Origin: Halorubrum aethiopicum
GTDB taxonomy: Archaea > Halobacteriota > Halobacteria > Halobacteriales > Haloferacaceae
Reading direction: 5' to 3'
DNA: 64,000 bases
Assembly: GCF_001542905.1 (NCBI RefSeq)
Contig: NZ_LOAJ01000001.1
Coordinates: 1,178,001 to 1,242,000, forward strand
Shown here: in pieces, positions 51,357 to 60,881 of the stretch
Position numbering within the stretch: the stretch's first letter is position 1
Layout of the letters: every line of letters starts with the position of its first letter
Position numbers and translations under genes: made by a program
The notes under the pieces: generated by a model
Told to the model about the DNA's origin: nothing
What the model saw: only the letters and a program-made list of their open reading frames with translations
The model's database searches: none

Positions 51357-52280
51357 TTACAGAAGCCCCGTCTTCTGGAGCTTCATCAGGTCCTCGGTGT
51401 CGAGGGTCTCGCCCTCCTTGAACTTCTGGTAGATCTCCTCGGCCTCCTCCTTCTCCTCCTCGCGCTTCTCGGCGCGCTCGTCCTTGCGCTCCTCCTCCTC
51501 CTTCTTGTCGAGCTCGCGCAGGCGCTTCTGGACGCGGACGAAGTCCTCGTGGTGGCGGTCCGCCGCCTCCTGGGCCTCGACGAAGAGCTCGTGCATCTCG
51601 TCGGCCTCGTCACGGATGTCGTCGGCCTCGCGGTAGGCCTCGATCATCTGGTTGTGGTGCTCCTGGGCCTTGTCCGCGAGCTCCGTCACCTTCTGGTGGT
51701 GTTTCGACGCCTCGGAGCGGACCTCCTCGGCCTCCTCGACGAGCTCGTCGAGCTCGCTCGTGTCGTCGATCTTCTCTTTCTTCTCGGCGAGCTCCTCGCG
51801 TTTGTCGTCGATCTTCTCGATGAGCTCGCGCTCGTCCTCCGCGTCGAGGACCTCCGTCTGCTGACGGAACTCGAGCTCCTCGATCTCCTCTTTGAGCTCC
51901 TCGATGGACTTGCCGGAGCCGAGCTCCATGTCGCCTTTGAGCTCCTCGACCTCGTCGAACAGTTCGTTCGCCTTCGCGTTGAGCTCGTTGCGCTTGTCCT
52001 TGTGCTCCTGGACCTGCTCGTTGAGCTCGTCGCGCTTCTCGCGGTGCTGTTGGGCCTCGTCGACCTTCTCTCGGGTCTTGGCGTTGAGGTCGTCGCGGTT
52101 CGACGCTCGCTCGGAGGCCATCTGGTTCAGCTCGTTGCGTCGGTCGCGCAGCTGCCCGGCGCGTTTGATGAGCTGACCCTTGGAGCCGTTCTCCAGGTCG
52201 TCTTCAGAAAGGTCCACGTTGTCCGCGTCGTTCATCGGCTCGATGTCGTACTGTTCGATGACTTCTTCTTTCGTTACCAT
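51357..52280 (-). CDS. COG1340-type coiled-coil protein
   Basis: A 307-aa protein that is nearly all coiled coil: 'RAGQLRDRRNELNQMASERASNRDDLNAKTREKVDEAQQHREKRDELNEQVQEHKDKRNELNAKANELFDEVEELKG' and a long Glu/Lys/Arg continuation to 'RAEKREEEKEEAEEIYQKFKEGETLDTEDLMKLQKTGLL'. It belongs to a coiled-coil family conserved in archaea (COG1340), sometimes wrongly called phosphoserine phosphatase. The C-terminal 'F..GE.L...DL..LQ..G.L' is diagnostic. A structural or translation-linked role is possible. The mRNA has a long 5' leader (see below). Confidence 0.9.
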   Translation of the reverse strand: MVTKEEVIEQYDIEPMNDADNVDLSEDDLENGSKGQLIKRAGQLRDRRNELNQMASERASNRDDLNAKTREKVDEAQQHREKRDELNEQVQEHKDKRNELNAKANELFDEVEELKGDMELGSGKSIEELKEEIEELEFRQQTEVLDAEDERELIEKIDDKREELAEKKEKIDDTSELDELVEEAEEVRSEASKHHQKVTELADKAQEHHNQMIEAYREADDIRDEADEMHELFVEAQEAADRHHEDFVRVQKRLRELDKKEEEERKDERAEKREEEKEEAEEIYQKFKEGETLDTEDLMKLQKTGLL

Positions 52281-52596
52281 TTTTTGATCACTCCATCACC
52301 GCTCCGGAGATAGCGACCGCTCGCCGTCGTGCGTTGGGCCGTCGGCAAGAACTCCCGTTCATTTCAGCGTGCGATCCACCAGCGCCGGAGGCGTTCTGGT
52401 ACCTCAACGTACCGCAGGCCGACATATAAATACTTCGGTGGAATCGTGTGAAAGTCGGTAGCACGGGGCGTGTACCGCCCGATCTTGGGAACCTCCCACG
52501 TGCGGCGTGGGTGTCGTTGACGGGCGAAACCCGAGCGCGAGTCGAGTTGAACGGGGGCGAGCTGAGCGTGAGTTGAGTCCAGCGCGAGTCGATCCG
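52281..52596 (-). promoter_or_regulatory. Promoter and leader of the COG1340 gene
   Basis: The reverse-strand box TATTTATA (52425-52432) with a purine-rich BRE-like 'CCGAAG' upstream is among the best promoters in the window. It predicts a transcript start near 52400 and a roughly 120-nt 5' leader, unusually long for a haloarchaeon. The leader carries GGTAC-N5-GTACC (around 52398-52412). Beyond the promoter, 52437-52596 is GC-rich, with CCCACG/CGTGGG arms (52496-52513); I see no gene. Confidence 0.6.
52288..52362 (-). CDS. Possible 24-aa uORF in the leader of the coiled-coil gene
   Basis: A short frame inside the predicted 5' leader of the COG1340 gene. It ends a few bases before the ATG of the main gene (start 52280). 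Arg-rich, with no recognisable features. It may regulate the coiled-coil gene or be accidental. Confidence 0.18.
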   Translation of the reverse strand: MNGSSCRRPNARRRAVAISGAVME

Positions 52597-53268
52597 TTAC
52601 GAGCGCTCTCCCACGTCGTACGAGAGCACGACGCCGTCGTCGAGCCGCTCGATCCCGGTCAGATCCAGTCGCGGGAACGCCTCCAGGAACCCGTCGCCGT
52701 CGACCAGCGTCGGCGCGTCGCGTCCGCCCACGACGAGCGACCCGACGTACACCTGGAGCTCGTCGACGATCCCGGCCGCGAAACACGAGTAGATCACCTC
52801 GCCGCCCCCCTCCACCATCAGCCGGTCGACGCCCGCGTCCTCGAGCGCGCTCGCGGCCTCGTCCAGGTCGACGCGTTCCTCGCCGGCGACGACCACCTCC
52901 GCGCCAGCGGCCGACAGTTCCTCGCGGCGCTCGGGGGTCGCCGCCGCCGACACGAGCAGGTAGGTGGTCGCCGCGTCGTCGAGGATCCGCGCGTCCGTCG
53001 GCGTCCGGCCCGTCGAGTCGACGACGACGCGCGCGGGGTCACCCGGCCGGCCGTTCCGCAGCCGCTCGACGCGGCGCGCCTCCTCGTCGAGCGTGAGGTG
53101 CGGGTCGTCGGCGAGGACGGTCCCGACGCCGACCAACACCGCGTCGGCGGCCGCCCGGATCCGGTCCACCCGGTCGAAGTCCTCCTCGCCCGAGATCCGG
53201 AGCTGCTCCCGGCGGCGCGTCGAGAGCTTCCCGTCGACGCTCTGGGCCGCGTTGACGACGACGTACAT
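52597..53268 (-). CDS. 2,5-diamino-6-ribosylamino-pyrimidinone 5'-phosphate reductase (riboflavin synthesis)
   Basis: A 223-aa RibD C-terminal-domain reductase. Archaea use it before deamination in riboflavin biosynthesis. 'YVVVNAAQSVDGKLSTRRREQLRISGEEDFDRVDRIRAAADAVLVGVGTVLADDPHLTL' is the family signature with the DHFR-like fold. 'DRLMVEGGGEVIYSCFAAGIVDELQVYVGSLVVGG' binds NADPH. No deaminase domain is attached, as expected for archaea. Confidence 0.92.
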   Translation of the reverse strand: MYVVVNAAQSVDGKLSTRRREQLRISGEEDFDRVDRIRAAADAVLVGVGTVLADDPHLTLDEEARRVERLRNGRPGDPARVVVDSTGRTPTDARILDDAATTYLLVSAAATPERREELSAAGAEVVVAGEERVDLDEAASALEDAGVDRLMVEGGGEVIYSCFAAGIVDELQVYVGSLVVGGRDAPTLVDGDGFLEAFPRLDLTGIERLDDGVVLSYDVGERS

Positions 53269-53363
53269 ACGCGCCGGTGGGGGCGGGCGTCGAATGGTCG
53301 TTTCGGTCCGGCGCGTCCCAGGCGACTCGACCGACGCGTCGCGAGCGACCCGCCCCGTCACCA

Positions 53364-53371
53364 GATATATT
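53364..53371 (+). promoter_or_regulatory. TATA box of the 41-aa gene
   Basis: 'GATATATT' 24-31 bp upstream of the ATG at 53395, fitting a leaderless transcript and supporting that this tiny gene is real. Confidence 0.5.
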
Positions 53372-53394
53372 CGGCGCAGTCTCCAACGACGCTC

Positions 53395-53520
53395 ATGAGG
53401 GTCTCCACCCTTCTCGTCGTGCTCGGCGTGCTCCTGTTCGTGCTCCCGCTGCCCGGAACGTTCGTCGTCGGCGCGCTCGCCGTCCTCGCGGGGGTGGTCG
53501 CCCGCCTGCTCGGCGCGTGA
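53395..53520 (+). CDS. 41-aa single-pass or hairpin membrane peptide
   Basis: A tiny protein with two hydrophobic halves: 'LLVVLGVLLFVLPLPGTFVVGALAVLAGVVARLLG'. The central 'LPLPGTF' would allow a hairpin. It is similar in style to small haloarchaeal 'transporter'-annotated micro-membrane proteins. Supported by an excellent TATA box at the right spacing and an ATG. It is too short for a gene caller with a 60-codon limit. Function unknown. Confidence 0.65.
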   Translation: MRVSTLLVVLGVLLFVLPLPGTFVVGALAVLAGVVARLLGA

Positions 53521-53559
53521 CCCGACACGGTTTTCTCGCCGGTCGCCGACGCTCCGCCC

Positions 53560-53979
53560 GTGTCCGATCCGACCGCACACCACGCCGGAATCACCGTCTC
53601 GAACCTCGACCGCGCCGTCGCCTTCTACACCGACGTCTTCGACCTCGAGGTCGTCGCCGAGTTCGCCGTCGGCGGGGAGGCGTTCGCCGACGCCGTCGAC
53701 GTCGCCGGCGCGTCCGCCTCGTTCGCGCACCTCGCGGCCGACGGGATCCGCGTCGAACTCGTCGAGTACGACCCCGAGGGCGAGCCGATGCCGGCGCGCT
53801 CGCTCGACCGACCGGGCGCGACCCACCTCGGGCTCTCCGTCGACGACGTGGACGCCTTCCACGGCGACCTCGCGGACGACGTGGAGACGCTGAGCGGGCC
53901 GCGAACGACCGAGAGCGGGACGACGATCCTGTTCGTTCGCGACCCCGACGGGAACCTGATCGAGATTCTCGACGCCTGA
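53560..53979 (+). CDS. VOC-family protein (glyoxalase/bleomycin resistance-like)
   Basis: A 139-aa protein with GTG start. 'HAGITVSNLDRAVAFYTDVFDLEVVAEFAVGG' and 'TTILFVRDPDGNLIEILDA' are the two ends of a VOC module pair, with the His in 'HAGI' and 'HLGL' and the C-terminal Glu as metal ligands. Typical of dioxygenase-like or lactoylglutathione lyase-like proteins; substrate not known. Confidence 0.87.
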   Translation: MSDPTAHHAGITVSNLDRAVAFYTDVFDLEVVAEFAVGGEAFADAVDVAGASASFAHLAADGIRVELVEYDPEGEPMPARSLDRPGATHLGLSVDDVDAFHGDLADDVETLSGPRTTESGTTILFVRDPDGNLIEILDA

Positions 53980-54016
53980 GGCGGTCGATCGACTCTCGTT
54001 CGCGACCCTCGTCCGA

Positions 54017-54226
54017 TCAGTTCGCGCCCGCCTCGCGCAACACGAGAAGCGACACCGGGAGGCTCGCGGCGACGAGCCCGTAGACGCCGCCGAGGATCGG
54101 CTCGACGCCGAGTTCGGGGGCGATCAGGTAGCCGGCGGTAAAGCCGATCGGGTCGCAGACGACCGCGAGGATGACGATCTGCCGCTCGAAGGGCTGTATC
54201 TCGAACCAGCGGGGAAGCAGGGACAT
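54017..54226 (-). CDS. 69-aa membrane protein
   Basis: Two hydrophobic segments, 'QIVILAVVCDPIGFTAGYLIA' and 'ILGGVYGLVAASLPVSLLVL', after an amphipathic start 'LLPRWFEIQPFERQ'. It is just downstream of metG's stop on the other side (77-bp gap) and is read toward the VOC gene. Function unknown. Confidence 0.7.
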   Translation of the reverse strand: MSLLPRWFEIQPFERQIVILAVVCDPIGFTAGYLIAPELGVEPILGGVYGLVAASLPVSLLVLREAGAN

Positions 54227-54302
54227 GACGGGAGGACGTTCTCCGCCCCGCGGTATAAATTCCGAAGAACTCGTCGGAAGCGGCGGGACCGCGTCGTCGC
54301 GC

Positions 54303-56438
54303 TCAGAGCACCTTCGTGCCGGGTTCCGCGTCCTCGTAGGTAGTGAGGAGGTCGGCCTGCTCGCCCGCGGCGAGCACCATCCCGTTCGACTCCACGCCGA
54401 ACAGGTCCGCCTTCTCCATGTTGGCGAGGACGACCACCTTCGTCCCGGGGAGGTCCTCGACCGCGTGGAGCCCCTTGAGTCCCGCGACGATGGTGCGGGT
54501 CTCGACGCCGAGGTCGACGCGGAGCTTCAGGAGGTCGTCGGCTCCCTCGATCTCCGCTGCCTCCTCGATCCGCCCGACGCGGACGTCGAGTTCCTGGAAC
54601 TGCTCGAAGCTGATGCGGTCGTCGCTGATGGGGTCGATGTCGGTCATGTCGGTGTCCTCGGTGTCGTCTTCGTCGTCTTCGTCGCCTTGATCATCACTCG
54701 ATCCGTCCGCGTCGTCGCTTGCCTCGTCGCCTTCCGCCTCGGCGACGCGCGACTCCAGTTTCGCGTTCAGCTCCTCGACGCGGTCGTCCTCGACCTTCTC
54801 GAAGAGCTCGGTCGGCTCGGAGAGGTCGCCCTCGGGCTCCTCGCTCGCGGCCGCGACGGTGACCTCGTGGACGGAGCCGTCCTCGCCGAGCTGGTCCCAC
54901 AGCCGCTCGCACTTCTCGGGGGCGATCGGCTCGAAGAGCACCGCGATCGCCTTCGCGATCGCGACGCAGTCGTGGATCACCCGCGCGGCCTCCTCGGGCT
55001 CGTCGTCGACGAGCTTCCACGGCTCGTTGTGCTGGATGTACTCGTTGCCGAAGCGCGCGAGGTCGGTCACGGCGTCGCCGAGCGCCCGCACCGAGTAGTC
55101 GTTGACGGCGGCCTCGACGTCGGCGACCGCCTCGTCGATCCGGTCGGCCACCTCCTCGCTCGTCGCGTCCGCGATCGGCGCGTCGTCGTAGTTGCGGTGC
55201 GCGAAGAGCAGCGACCGGTAGAGGAAGTTGCCGACCGTGCCCACGAGTTCGGTGTTCACGCGGTCGCGGAACTTCTCCCACGAGAAGTCCACGTCCTGTT
55301 GGAACCCGCCGTTCGTCGCGAGGTAGTAGCGCAGCGGGTCGGGATGGAACCCCTCCTCGAGGTACTCGTCGGCCCAGACCGCGCGGTCGCGGCTGGTCGA
55401 GAACCCCTTGCCGCCGAGCGTGACGAAGCCGCTCGCCATCACCGCCCGCGGCTCCGCGTGCCCGGTCGCCTCCAGCATGGCGGGCCAGAAGATCGTGTGG
55501 TGCTGGATGATGTCGCGGCCGATCACGTGGACGATCTCGCCGCCCTCGGGGTGGGCGTCGTCCGCGCCCTCCTTCCAGGCCGCCTCCCAGTCGAAGGCGT
55601 CCGCGCCGACGCGCTCCGTGTACTGTTTCGTCGAGGAGACGTACTCGATGGGGGCGTCGACCCAGACGTAGAGGACGAGGTCCTGCGGGTTCTCGCCGGG
55701 CATGTCGATCCCCCAGTCCATGTCGCGGGTGATACACCAGTCCTGGAGCCCCTGTTCGATCCACTCGCGGGGCTGGTTCCGGGCGTTCGAGGTCCCCTCG
55801 AGACGGTCGAGGAACCCGGAGAGGTACTCCGAGAACGCCGAGACCTCGAAGAACTTGTGGGTGCGCTCGCGGTACTCGGCGGGGTTGCCGGTGATCGTCG
55901 AGACGGGATCCTCGACCTCGCCCGGCTCGAGGTGGCGCTGGCAGCCCTCGTCGCACTCGTCGCCGCGGGCGTGCGCCCCGCAGTACGGGCAGGTCCCCTC
56001 GACGTAGCGGTCCGGGAGGAACTGGTCGTCGACGGGGTCGTACGCGACCATGATCTCCTTTTCGTACAGGTGGCCGGCCTCGTCGAGGTCGCGGACGAGT
56101 TCCTGGGTCGTTTCGGTGTTCGTCTCGTCGTGGGTGTGGCCGTAGTTGTCGAAGTCGACGTTGAACTTCGGGAACGTCTCGGCGTACCGCTCGTGCCAGT
56201 CGAGCGCGAAGTCCTCGGGGGAGACGCCCGCCTGCTCGGCGTTGACCGCGACGGGCGTCCCGTGCATGTCCGAGCCCGAGACGAACGCGGTCTCCTGGCC
56301 GAGCCGCTCGAGCGCGCGGGCGTAGACGTCGCCGCCGACGTAGGTGCGGAGGTGCCCGATGTGGAGGTCGCCGTTGGCGTACGGCAGTCCACAGGTCACC
56401 ACCGCCGGATGATCGGTGGGGAAGTCGTCATGGCTCAT
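54303..56438 (-). CDS. metG: Methionyl-tRNA synthetase
   Basis: A 711-aa class I synthetase. 'HIGH' is intact (26-29 in 'NGDLHIGHLRTY'); the KMSKS loop reads 'GGKGFSTSRDRA'. The zinc knuckle is 'CPYCGAHARGDECDEGC'. After the anticodon domain comes a long acidic low-complexity linker (about 570-620, 'DDADGSSDDQGDEDDEDDTEDTD') to the C-terminal tRNA-binding OB fold ('FEQFQELDVRVGRIEEAAEIEGADDLLKLRVDLG'). The ATG at 56438 is preferred over 56468: a reverse-strand 'CTTTTGG' box lies about 30 bp upstream of 56438. Confidence 0.97.
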   Translation of the reverse strand: MSHDDFPTDHPAVVTCGLPYANGDLHIGHLRTYVGGDVYARALERLGQETAFVSGSDMHGTPVAVNAEQAGVSPEDFALDWHERYAETFPKFNVDFDNYGHTHDETNTETTQELVRDLDEAGHLYEKEIMVAYDPVDDQFLPDRYVEGTCPYCGAHARGDECDEGCQRHLEPGEVEDPVSTITGNPAEYRERTHKFFEVSAFSEYLSGFLDRLEGTSNARNQPREWIEQGLQDWCITRDMDWGIDMPGENPQDLVLYVWVDAPIEYVSSTKQYTERVGADAFDWEAAWKEGADDAHPEGGEIVHVIGRDIIQHHTIFWPAMLEATGHAEPRAVMASGFVTLGGKGFSTSRDRAVWADEYLEEGFHPDPLRYYLATNGGFQQDVDFSWEKFRDRVNTELVGTVGNFLYRSLLFAHRNYDDAPIADATSEEVADRIDEAVADVEAAVNDYSVRALGDAVTDLARFGNEYIQHNEPWKLVDDEPEEAARVIHDCVAIAKAIAVLFEPIAPEKCERLWDQLGEDGSVHEVTVAAASEEPEGDLSEPTELFEKVEDDRVEELNAKLESRVAEAEGDEASDDADGSSDDQGDEDDEDDTEDTDMTDIDPISDDRISFEQFQELDVRVGRIEEAAEIEGADDLLKLRVDLGVETRTIVAGLKGLHAVEDLPGTKVVVLANMEKADLFGVESNGMVLAAGEQADLLTTYEDAEPGTKVL

Positions 56439-56526
56439 CGTGTGTCGTGTGTCGTGGATACGCGCCAAAAGCCCGCTGGTTTTCGGGTGCGAGCCCGCCG
56501 CTTACGACACGTCCGTGTTCCCGTCC

Positions 56527-57465
56527 CTACAGCAACTCCCGAACGATCCGCGCCGCCTCCGGCGCGGTCGGCGCGAGGACGTACACGATCGGCTCGACGC
56601 CGACCGCGCCGGTCTGATAGCAGACGAGCGTCCCGTCGTCCGCCGAACCCCCGACGTTTTCGGGGGGATCGGCGGCCGCGACCGCCTCCGTGACCGCCTC
56701 CACGACCGCCTCGCGCGTCCCCCGCTCCGCGTCGAACTCGACGGTCGGATGCGACTCGGCGAGCGTCGCGACGAGGTCGGGGTCGTACCGGACGTTGACC
56801 GCGCCGCGGGCCGACGCGCCCGCCTCGCGGGCGGCGAGAAGCACCGTGGCGACGTGCTCGCTCACGCCGAACTCCGGCTCGCCGGGCACCATCGCGCGCC
56901 CCTTCACGTCGACGAGCCGGCCGGGGACGGCCGCCACGTCGTCGACGGCGGTCGCGTCGGGGAGACACTCGACCACGTTCGCGCCGACGTTCGGAATGAG
57001 CCCCGCGAAGCCGGAGGCGTTCGTCAGGGTCCGGAGCCCGCGGCGGACCGACGCGAGGACGGCCTCGCGCTCGCGGAGCCCGCTGTCGGGGTCGTGGACC
57101 GAGAAGTCGACGTCGGCCGCCGCGAGTCCCGGCATCGCCTCCTCGTGGAGCTCCGCGAGGAGGTCGCCCTCCTCCAGCCGCCGGATCAGTACCTCGATCT
57201 CGACGAGCGCCGCCACGGGTGAGAGGTCCCCCGCGGCGAGCCCCTCGCCGACCCGCTCGACGAGGTCGCGCACGCGCTCGTCGGCGACGATCCGATCGTG
57301 GCGGGCCACGTCGCCGTGGGCGTACTTCGAGACGGCCGACTGGGAGATGCCGAGCGCGTCGGCGACCTCCCGCTGGGTGAACCCGCGCTCGCGGAGGTCC
57401 TCGGCGAGCATCGAGCGCACCGTCGGCAGGAATTCGTCGACGACGACCTCCTCGATGAACTTCAT
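56527..57465 (-). CDS. thiR: ThiR-like regulator: HTH plus ThiN domain
   Basis: A 312-aa protein. The N-terminal HTH is '[28 protein letters not shown]' (about 26-55). The C-terminal half is a ThiN-type fold that binds thiamine phosphate ('[68 protein letters not shown]'). In haloarchaea such HTH-ThiN proteins are the repressors of thiamine genes, not thiamine phosphate synthases. It overlaps dcd by 4 nt (ATGA), so both are in one transcript downstream of dcd. Confidence 0.85.
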   Translation of the reverse strand: MKFIEEVVVDEFLPTVRSMLAEDLRERGFTQREVADALGISQSAVSKYAHGDVARHDRIVADERVRDLVERVGEGLAAGDLSPVAALVEIEVLIRRLEEGDLLAELHEEAMPGLAAADVDFSVHDPDSGLREREAVLASVRRGLRTLTNASGFAGLIPNVGANVVECLPDATAVDDVAAVPGRLVDVKGRAMVPGEPEFGVSEHVATVLLAAREAGASARGAVNVRYDPDLVATLAESHPTVEFDAERGTREAVVEAVTEAVAAADPPENVGGSADDGTLVCYQTGAVGVEPIVYVLAPTAPEAARIVRELL

Positions 57466-58052
57466 TCGGACTCACCACCGAACTCCGGATCGGACCCGAT
57501 CCGGGACGCCTGCGGGCCGTCCTGGTCCTGGTACTTCGAGCCGCGCTCGCTGCCGTACGGGCGGTCGGCGGCCGACTTCAGCTCCGTGAAGGTGAGCTGT
57601 GAGACGCGCATCCCCGGCGAGAGCGCGACCGGGGCGGTGCCGAGGTTCGAGAGCTCGAGGGTGATCTGCCCCTTGTAGCCGGGGTCACAGAGCCCCGCGG
57701 TCGCGTGGACGACGATCGCGAGCCGCCCGAGCGACGACCGCCCCTCGACGTGCGCGACGAGGTCGTCGGGGATCTCGACGCGCTCGGTCGTCGTCCCGAG
57801 CACGAAGTCGCCGGGGTGGAGGATGAACTCCTCGCCCTCCGGCACGGTGGTTTCCGTGACGTACTCGCCGACCTCGTCGGCGTCGGTGGGGTGGATACAG
57901 GGGATGTTGGTGCGCTGGAACTCCAGGAAGCGCTCGCCGAGCCGGAGGTCGACGCTCGCGGGCTGGACCTGCTGGTCGACGTCCGCGAGCGGCTCGATGG
58001 CGAGGTCCCCGGCCGCGAGGCGGTCGAGGATGTCCGAATCCGACAGGATCAT
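57462..58052 (-). CDS. dcd: dCTP deaminase
   Basis: A 196-aa trimeric enzyme converting dCTP to dUTP (or to dUMP in bifunctional archaeal forms) for dTMP synthesis. '[18 protein letters not shown]' is the opening motif; '[38 protein letters not shown]' is the core nucleotide-binding and catalytic region, with Glu of 'TLELSN'. Its start is upstream of ThiR with a 4-nt overlap. Confidence 0.95.
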   Translation of the reverse strand: MILSDSDILDRLAAGDLAIEPLADVDQQVQPASVDLRLGERFLEFQRTNIPCIHPTDADEVGEYVTETTVPEGEEFILHPGDFVLGTTTERVEIPDDLVAHVEGRSSLGRLAIVVHATAGLCDPGYKGQITLELSNLGTAPVALSPGMRVSQLTFTELKSAADRPYGSERGSKYQDQDGPQASRIGSDPEFGGESE

Positions 58053-58142
58053 GCCGGGAGAGGGAGGGGCGCGACCTAAAGAGTCCCGGAAACCGTCGGA
58101 AACCGTCGTCGGGAGCCGTCGTCGGAAACGCCGGTCGGCTCC

Positions 58143-58790
58143 TCACTCCTCGTGCGGCTGGACCACGACGAACCCCTCCGAGCCCGTGAACTCCATCTGA
58201 ACGGACTCGCCGGAGGTCTGCCCGAACTCGAACGTCTTGTTGATCGACACCGACGGCGAGAGGTCGCTGCTCCAGGCGACGGTCGCGTCCGGGTCGGTGA
58301 AGACCGGCGGCTCCAACACGGCGGGGTCGCCGTGCGTGGAGATCGCGACCTGCCCCGGCCCGGTGAGGTAGACGTTCGTCAGCCCGCCCGCGGCCGCCTC
58401 CGAGACGCTGCCGATCGTGTTGATCTCGTAGTCGACGGAGGACTCGAAGGCGAGCACGTCGTTGCCGCTGACGGAGATCGACTCGCCGGCGTCCAGATCG
58501 AGTATCCGCACCTTCTTGCTCTGCTCGGCGACGTAGAGGTAGCCGCTGCCCTCAGCCTCCATCACCGGCGTCCCCTCGCTGCTCACCGCGTCCTTGAGGA
58601 AGCCGGTCACGCCGCCCTCGGCCGAGGCCTTGCCGGTGAACGTCACGTCGCCCGTGTACGCCACCATCGAGCCGGCCTTCACCGTCACGGTCCCGTCGAG
58701 CGGGACCCCGAGCAGCCGGTTGTTCTCCTTTCGAAACTCGTCACCGTCGCGTTCTGGCGCGCTCGTGCGCGCGAACTCGTCCAGATCCAT
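58143..58790 (-). CDS. AIM24-family protein
   Basis: A 215-aa protein of the AIM24/TRAP-like beta family: '[91 protein letters not shown]' with '[20 protein letters not shown]'. These proteins form flat beta prisms; the mitochondrial homologue organises inner-membrane complexes. In archaea the function is unknown. The ATG at 58790 starts the family sequence; a reverse-strand T-rich box lies near 58848. Confidence 0.88.
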   Translation of the reverse strand: MDLDEFARTSAPERDGDEFRKENNRLLGVPLDGTVTVKAGSMVAYTGDVTFTGKASAEGGVTGFLKDAVSSEGTPVMEAEGSGYLYVAEQSKKVRILDLDAGESISVSGNDVLAFESSVDYEINTIGSVSEAAAGGLTNVYLTGPGQVAISTHGDPAVLEPPVFTDPDATVAWSSDLSPSVSINKTFEFGQTSGESVQMEFTGSEGFVVVQPHEE

Positions 58791-58907
58791 GGGAACCAAG
58801 CGTCGCGGGGACGACGCGGTCGAACTCGTCGAGCGCGATCAAAAAATCCTGACGATTCGGTCGCCCGAGAGAACAGAGCTATACCCGCGGCGGGGCTCTC
58901 ACCCCGT

Positions 58908-59246
58908 ATGAAACAGGCGATCGTCGCCCGCCGGGACCTCGGCATGGGCGAGGGGAAACTCGCCGCGCAGGTCGCACACGCGTCGCTGTCGGCCTACGAG
59001 GACACGGGCCGACGAAGCCGCAAGAAGTGGAAGGGATCCGGCCAGAAGAAGGTCGTCCTCGGGGCCGACTCCGAGAGCCAGCTCTTCGAACTCGCGGACA
59101 AGGCGGACACGGAGGGGATCCCGTACGCGATCATCCGCGACGCCGGCCACACCGAACTGGAGCCGGGGACCGTCACCGCGCTCGCGGTCGGTCCCGCGAG
59201 CGACGACCTCGTCGACCGCGTCACGGGCGAGCTCCCGCTCTACTGA
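58908..59246 (+). CDS. pth2: Peptidyl-tRNA hydrolase, archaeal type (Pth2)
   Basis: A 112-aa enzyme releasing tRNA from prematurely ended peptidyl-tRNA. '[30 protein letters not shown]', '[35 protein letters not shown]' are the complete Pth2 signatures. 'CTATACCC' at 58879-58886 is 22-29 bp upstream. The stop is directly followed by the truD ATG (TGAATG), so translation of both is coupled. Confidence 0.97.
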   Translation: MKQAIVARRDLGMGEGKLAAQVAHASLSAYEDTGRRSRKKWKGSGQKKVVLGADSESQLFELADKADTEGIPYAIIRDAGHTELEPGTVTALAVGPASDDLVDRVTGELPLY

Positions 59247-60752
59247 ATGGTCGACTCATCTCCGGACGACCCCTCCCCCCGCGACCGCCGCGAGGCCCAC
59301 CCCGTCGAGCGCGCGGTCGGCATCGCGCAGTTCGTGAGCGACGCCGACGGGATCGGCGGGCGGCTCCGCGAACGCCCCGAGGACTTCCGCGTCACCGAGC
59401 TGGAGGCGTTCGATCCGGATCCCCTCGATGCCGACCGCGGCGGCTACCCCGAGCTCGTCGTCCGCGCCACGCTCCGGAACTGGGACACGAACGACTTCGC
59501 GCGCCGGATCTCCGACGCTTTGGGGATCAGCCGCGAGCGCGTCTCCTGGGCGGGCACGAAGGACAAACGCGCCGTGACGACCCAGCTGTTCACGCTGCGG
59601 GAGGTCGACCCCGAGGACCTTCCCGAGATCCGCGGCGTCGACGTCGAGCCGATCGGGCGAGCCGGCCGCCGGCTCTCCTTCGGCGACCTCGCCGGCAACG
59701 CCTTCGAGATCCGCGTCGCCGACGCGGTCCCGGACGCGGAGGAGCAAGTCGGAGCGATCGTCCGCGACCTCCGGGCGTTCGCGGGCGCGGACCCCGACGA
59801 CCCGGACGCGCCCGTCGCGGTCCCCAACTACTTCGGGCAACAGCGGTTCGGCAGCGTCCGGCCGGTCACCCACCGCGTCGGGCTCGCGGTCGTCCGCGGC
59901 GACTTCCGCGAGGCGGTCCGGCTGTACGCGGGGAACCCCTCGCCGGCCGAGCCGGACGACACCCGCGCCGGTCGGAGGCGCGTCGACGACGCCTTCGGGG
60001 TCGCGGGCGGCGACGGGGAGGACGCCACGGGCGGCGGAGAGGGCGCTCCCGCCGCGGACGACGACTCCCGCGCCGCCGCCGGCACCGGCGACGGCGACTG
60101 GGAGGCCTGTCTCGACGCGATGCCCCGCAAGCTCCGGTTCGAGCGCGGGATGCTCTCCCGGCTCGCCGAGCGCGGGGTCGACCCGGCCGCGCCGCCCGCG
60201 GACGACGACTGGCGGCACGCGCTCGAGGCGGTGCCCTCGAACCTCCAGCGGCTCTTCGTCAACGCGGCCCAGTCGGTGTTGTTCAACCGGATCGTGAGCG
60301 AGCGGCTCTCCAGCGGGCTCCCCTTCGACCGCCCCGTCGTCGGCGACGTGGCGTGTTTCGCCGACCGCGATGTCCCCGACGAGCTGTACGCGCCCGACCC
60401 CGACCGCGAACAGCGGGTGACCGACGAGCGGGTGGAGGTGATTGCGCGCCACTGCGCGCGCGGGCGGGCGTTCGTCACCGCGCCGCTCGTCGGCACCGAG
60501 ACCGAACTCGCGGCGGGGGAACCGGGCGATATCGAGCGGTCGGTGCTCGCGGACGCCGGGATCGAACCCGCGGACTTCGACCTCCCCGGCGAGTTCGACT
60601 CGACCGGAACCCGCCGGGCGATCCAGGTCCGGACGGACCTCGAGGTGACGTTCGAGGCGGGCGATCCCACCTTCGCGTTCGCGCTCCCGAGCGGGTCGTA
60701 CGCGACCGTCCTGCTGCGGGAGTTCACGAAGACGGATCCGCTGGAGCGGTAG
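59247..60752 (+). CDS. truD: tRNA pseudouridine(13) synthase TruD
   Basis: A 501-aa TruD forming pseudouridine in tRNA. The catalytic Asp is D106 in '[13 protein letters not shown]'. '[22 protein letters not shown]' and '[18 protein letters not shown]' are further family motifs. A low-complexity acidic/Gly-rich insert of about 50 residues ('[20 protein letters not shown]', about 250-285) lies in the middle. Co-transcribed with pth2; both act on tRNA. A five-T run at 60766-60770 after the stop is a likely terminator. Confidence 0.97.
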   Translation: MVDSSPDDPSPRDRREAHPVERAVGIAQFVSDADGIGGRLRERPEDFRVTELEAFDPDPLDADRGGYPELVVRATLRNWDTNDFARRISDALGISRERVSWAGTKDKRAVTTQLFTLREVDPEDLPEIRGVDVEPIGRAGRRLSFGDLAGNAFEIRVADAVPDAEEQVGAIVRDLRAFAGADPDDPDAPVAVPNYFGQQRFGSVRPVTHRVGLAVVRGDFREAVRLYAGNPSPAEPDDTRAGRRRVDDAFGVAGGDGEDATGGGEGAPAADDDSRAAAGTGDGDWEACLDAMPRKLRFERGMLSRLAERGVDPAAPPADDDWRHALEAVPSNLQRLFVNAAQSVLFNRIVSERLSSGLPFDRPVVGDVACFADRDVPDELYAPDPDREQRVTDERVEVIARHCARGRAFVTAPLVGTETELAAGEPGDIERSVLADAGIEPADFDLPGEFDSTGTRRAIQVRTDLEVTFEAGDPTFAFALPSGSYATVLLREFTKTDPLER

Positions 60753-60852
60753 CGGTCCGAGCCCGGTTTTTCGGGGTCGAGATCCACAACCGTGGATCAT
60801 TATTGCCGAGCGTGACCGAGAACCGGCACGACCCTGCGTCAATTCCGAGTCG

Positions 60853-60860
60853 TTTTTGTG
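60853..60860 (+). promoter_or_regulatory. Promoter box of guaA subunit A
   Basis: 'TTTTTGTG' 22-29 bp upstream of the ATG at 60882, consistent with a leaderless transcript. Confidence 0.45.
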
Positions 60861-60881
60861 CCGCCCCCGCGGATCGCGTCC

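Noticed and set aside
52364-52786. Reverse-strand frame of 140 codons ending in 'YVEVPERLRRWWIAR'
   Set aside because: It runs through the riboflavin reductase gene in another frame and over the strong promoter of the COG1340 gene; the N-terminal half is Arg-rich shadow sequence.
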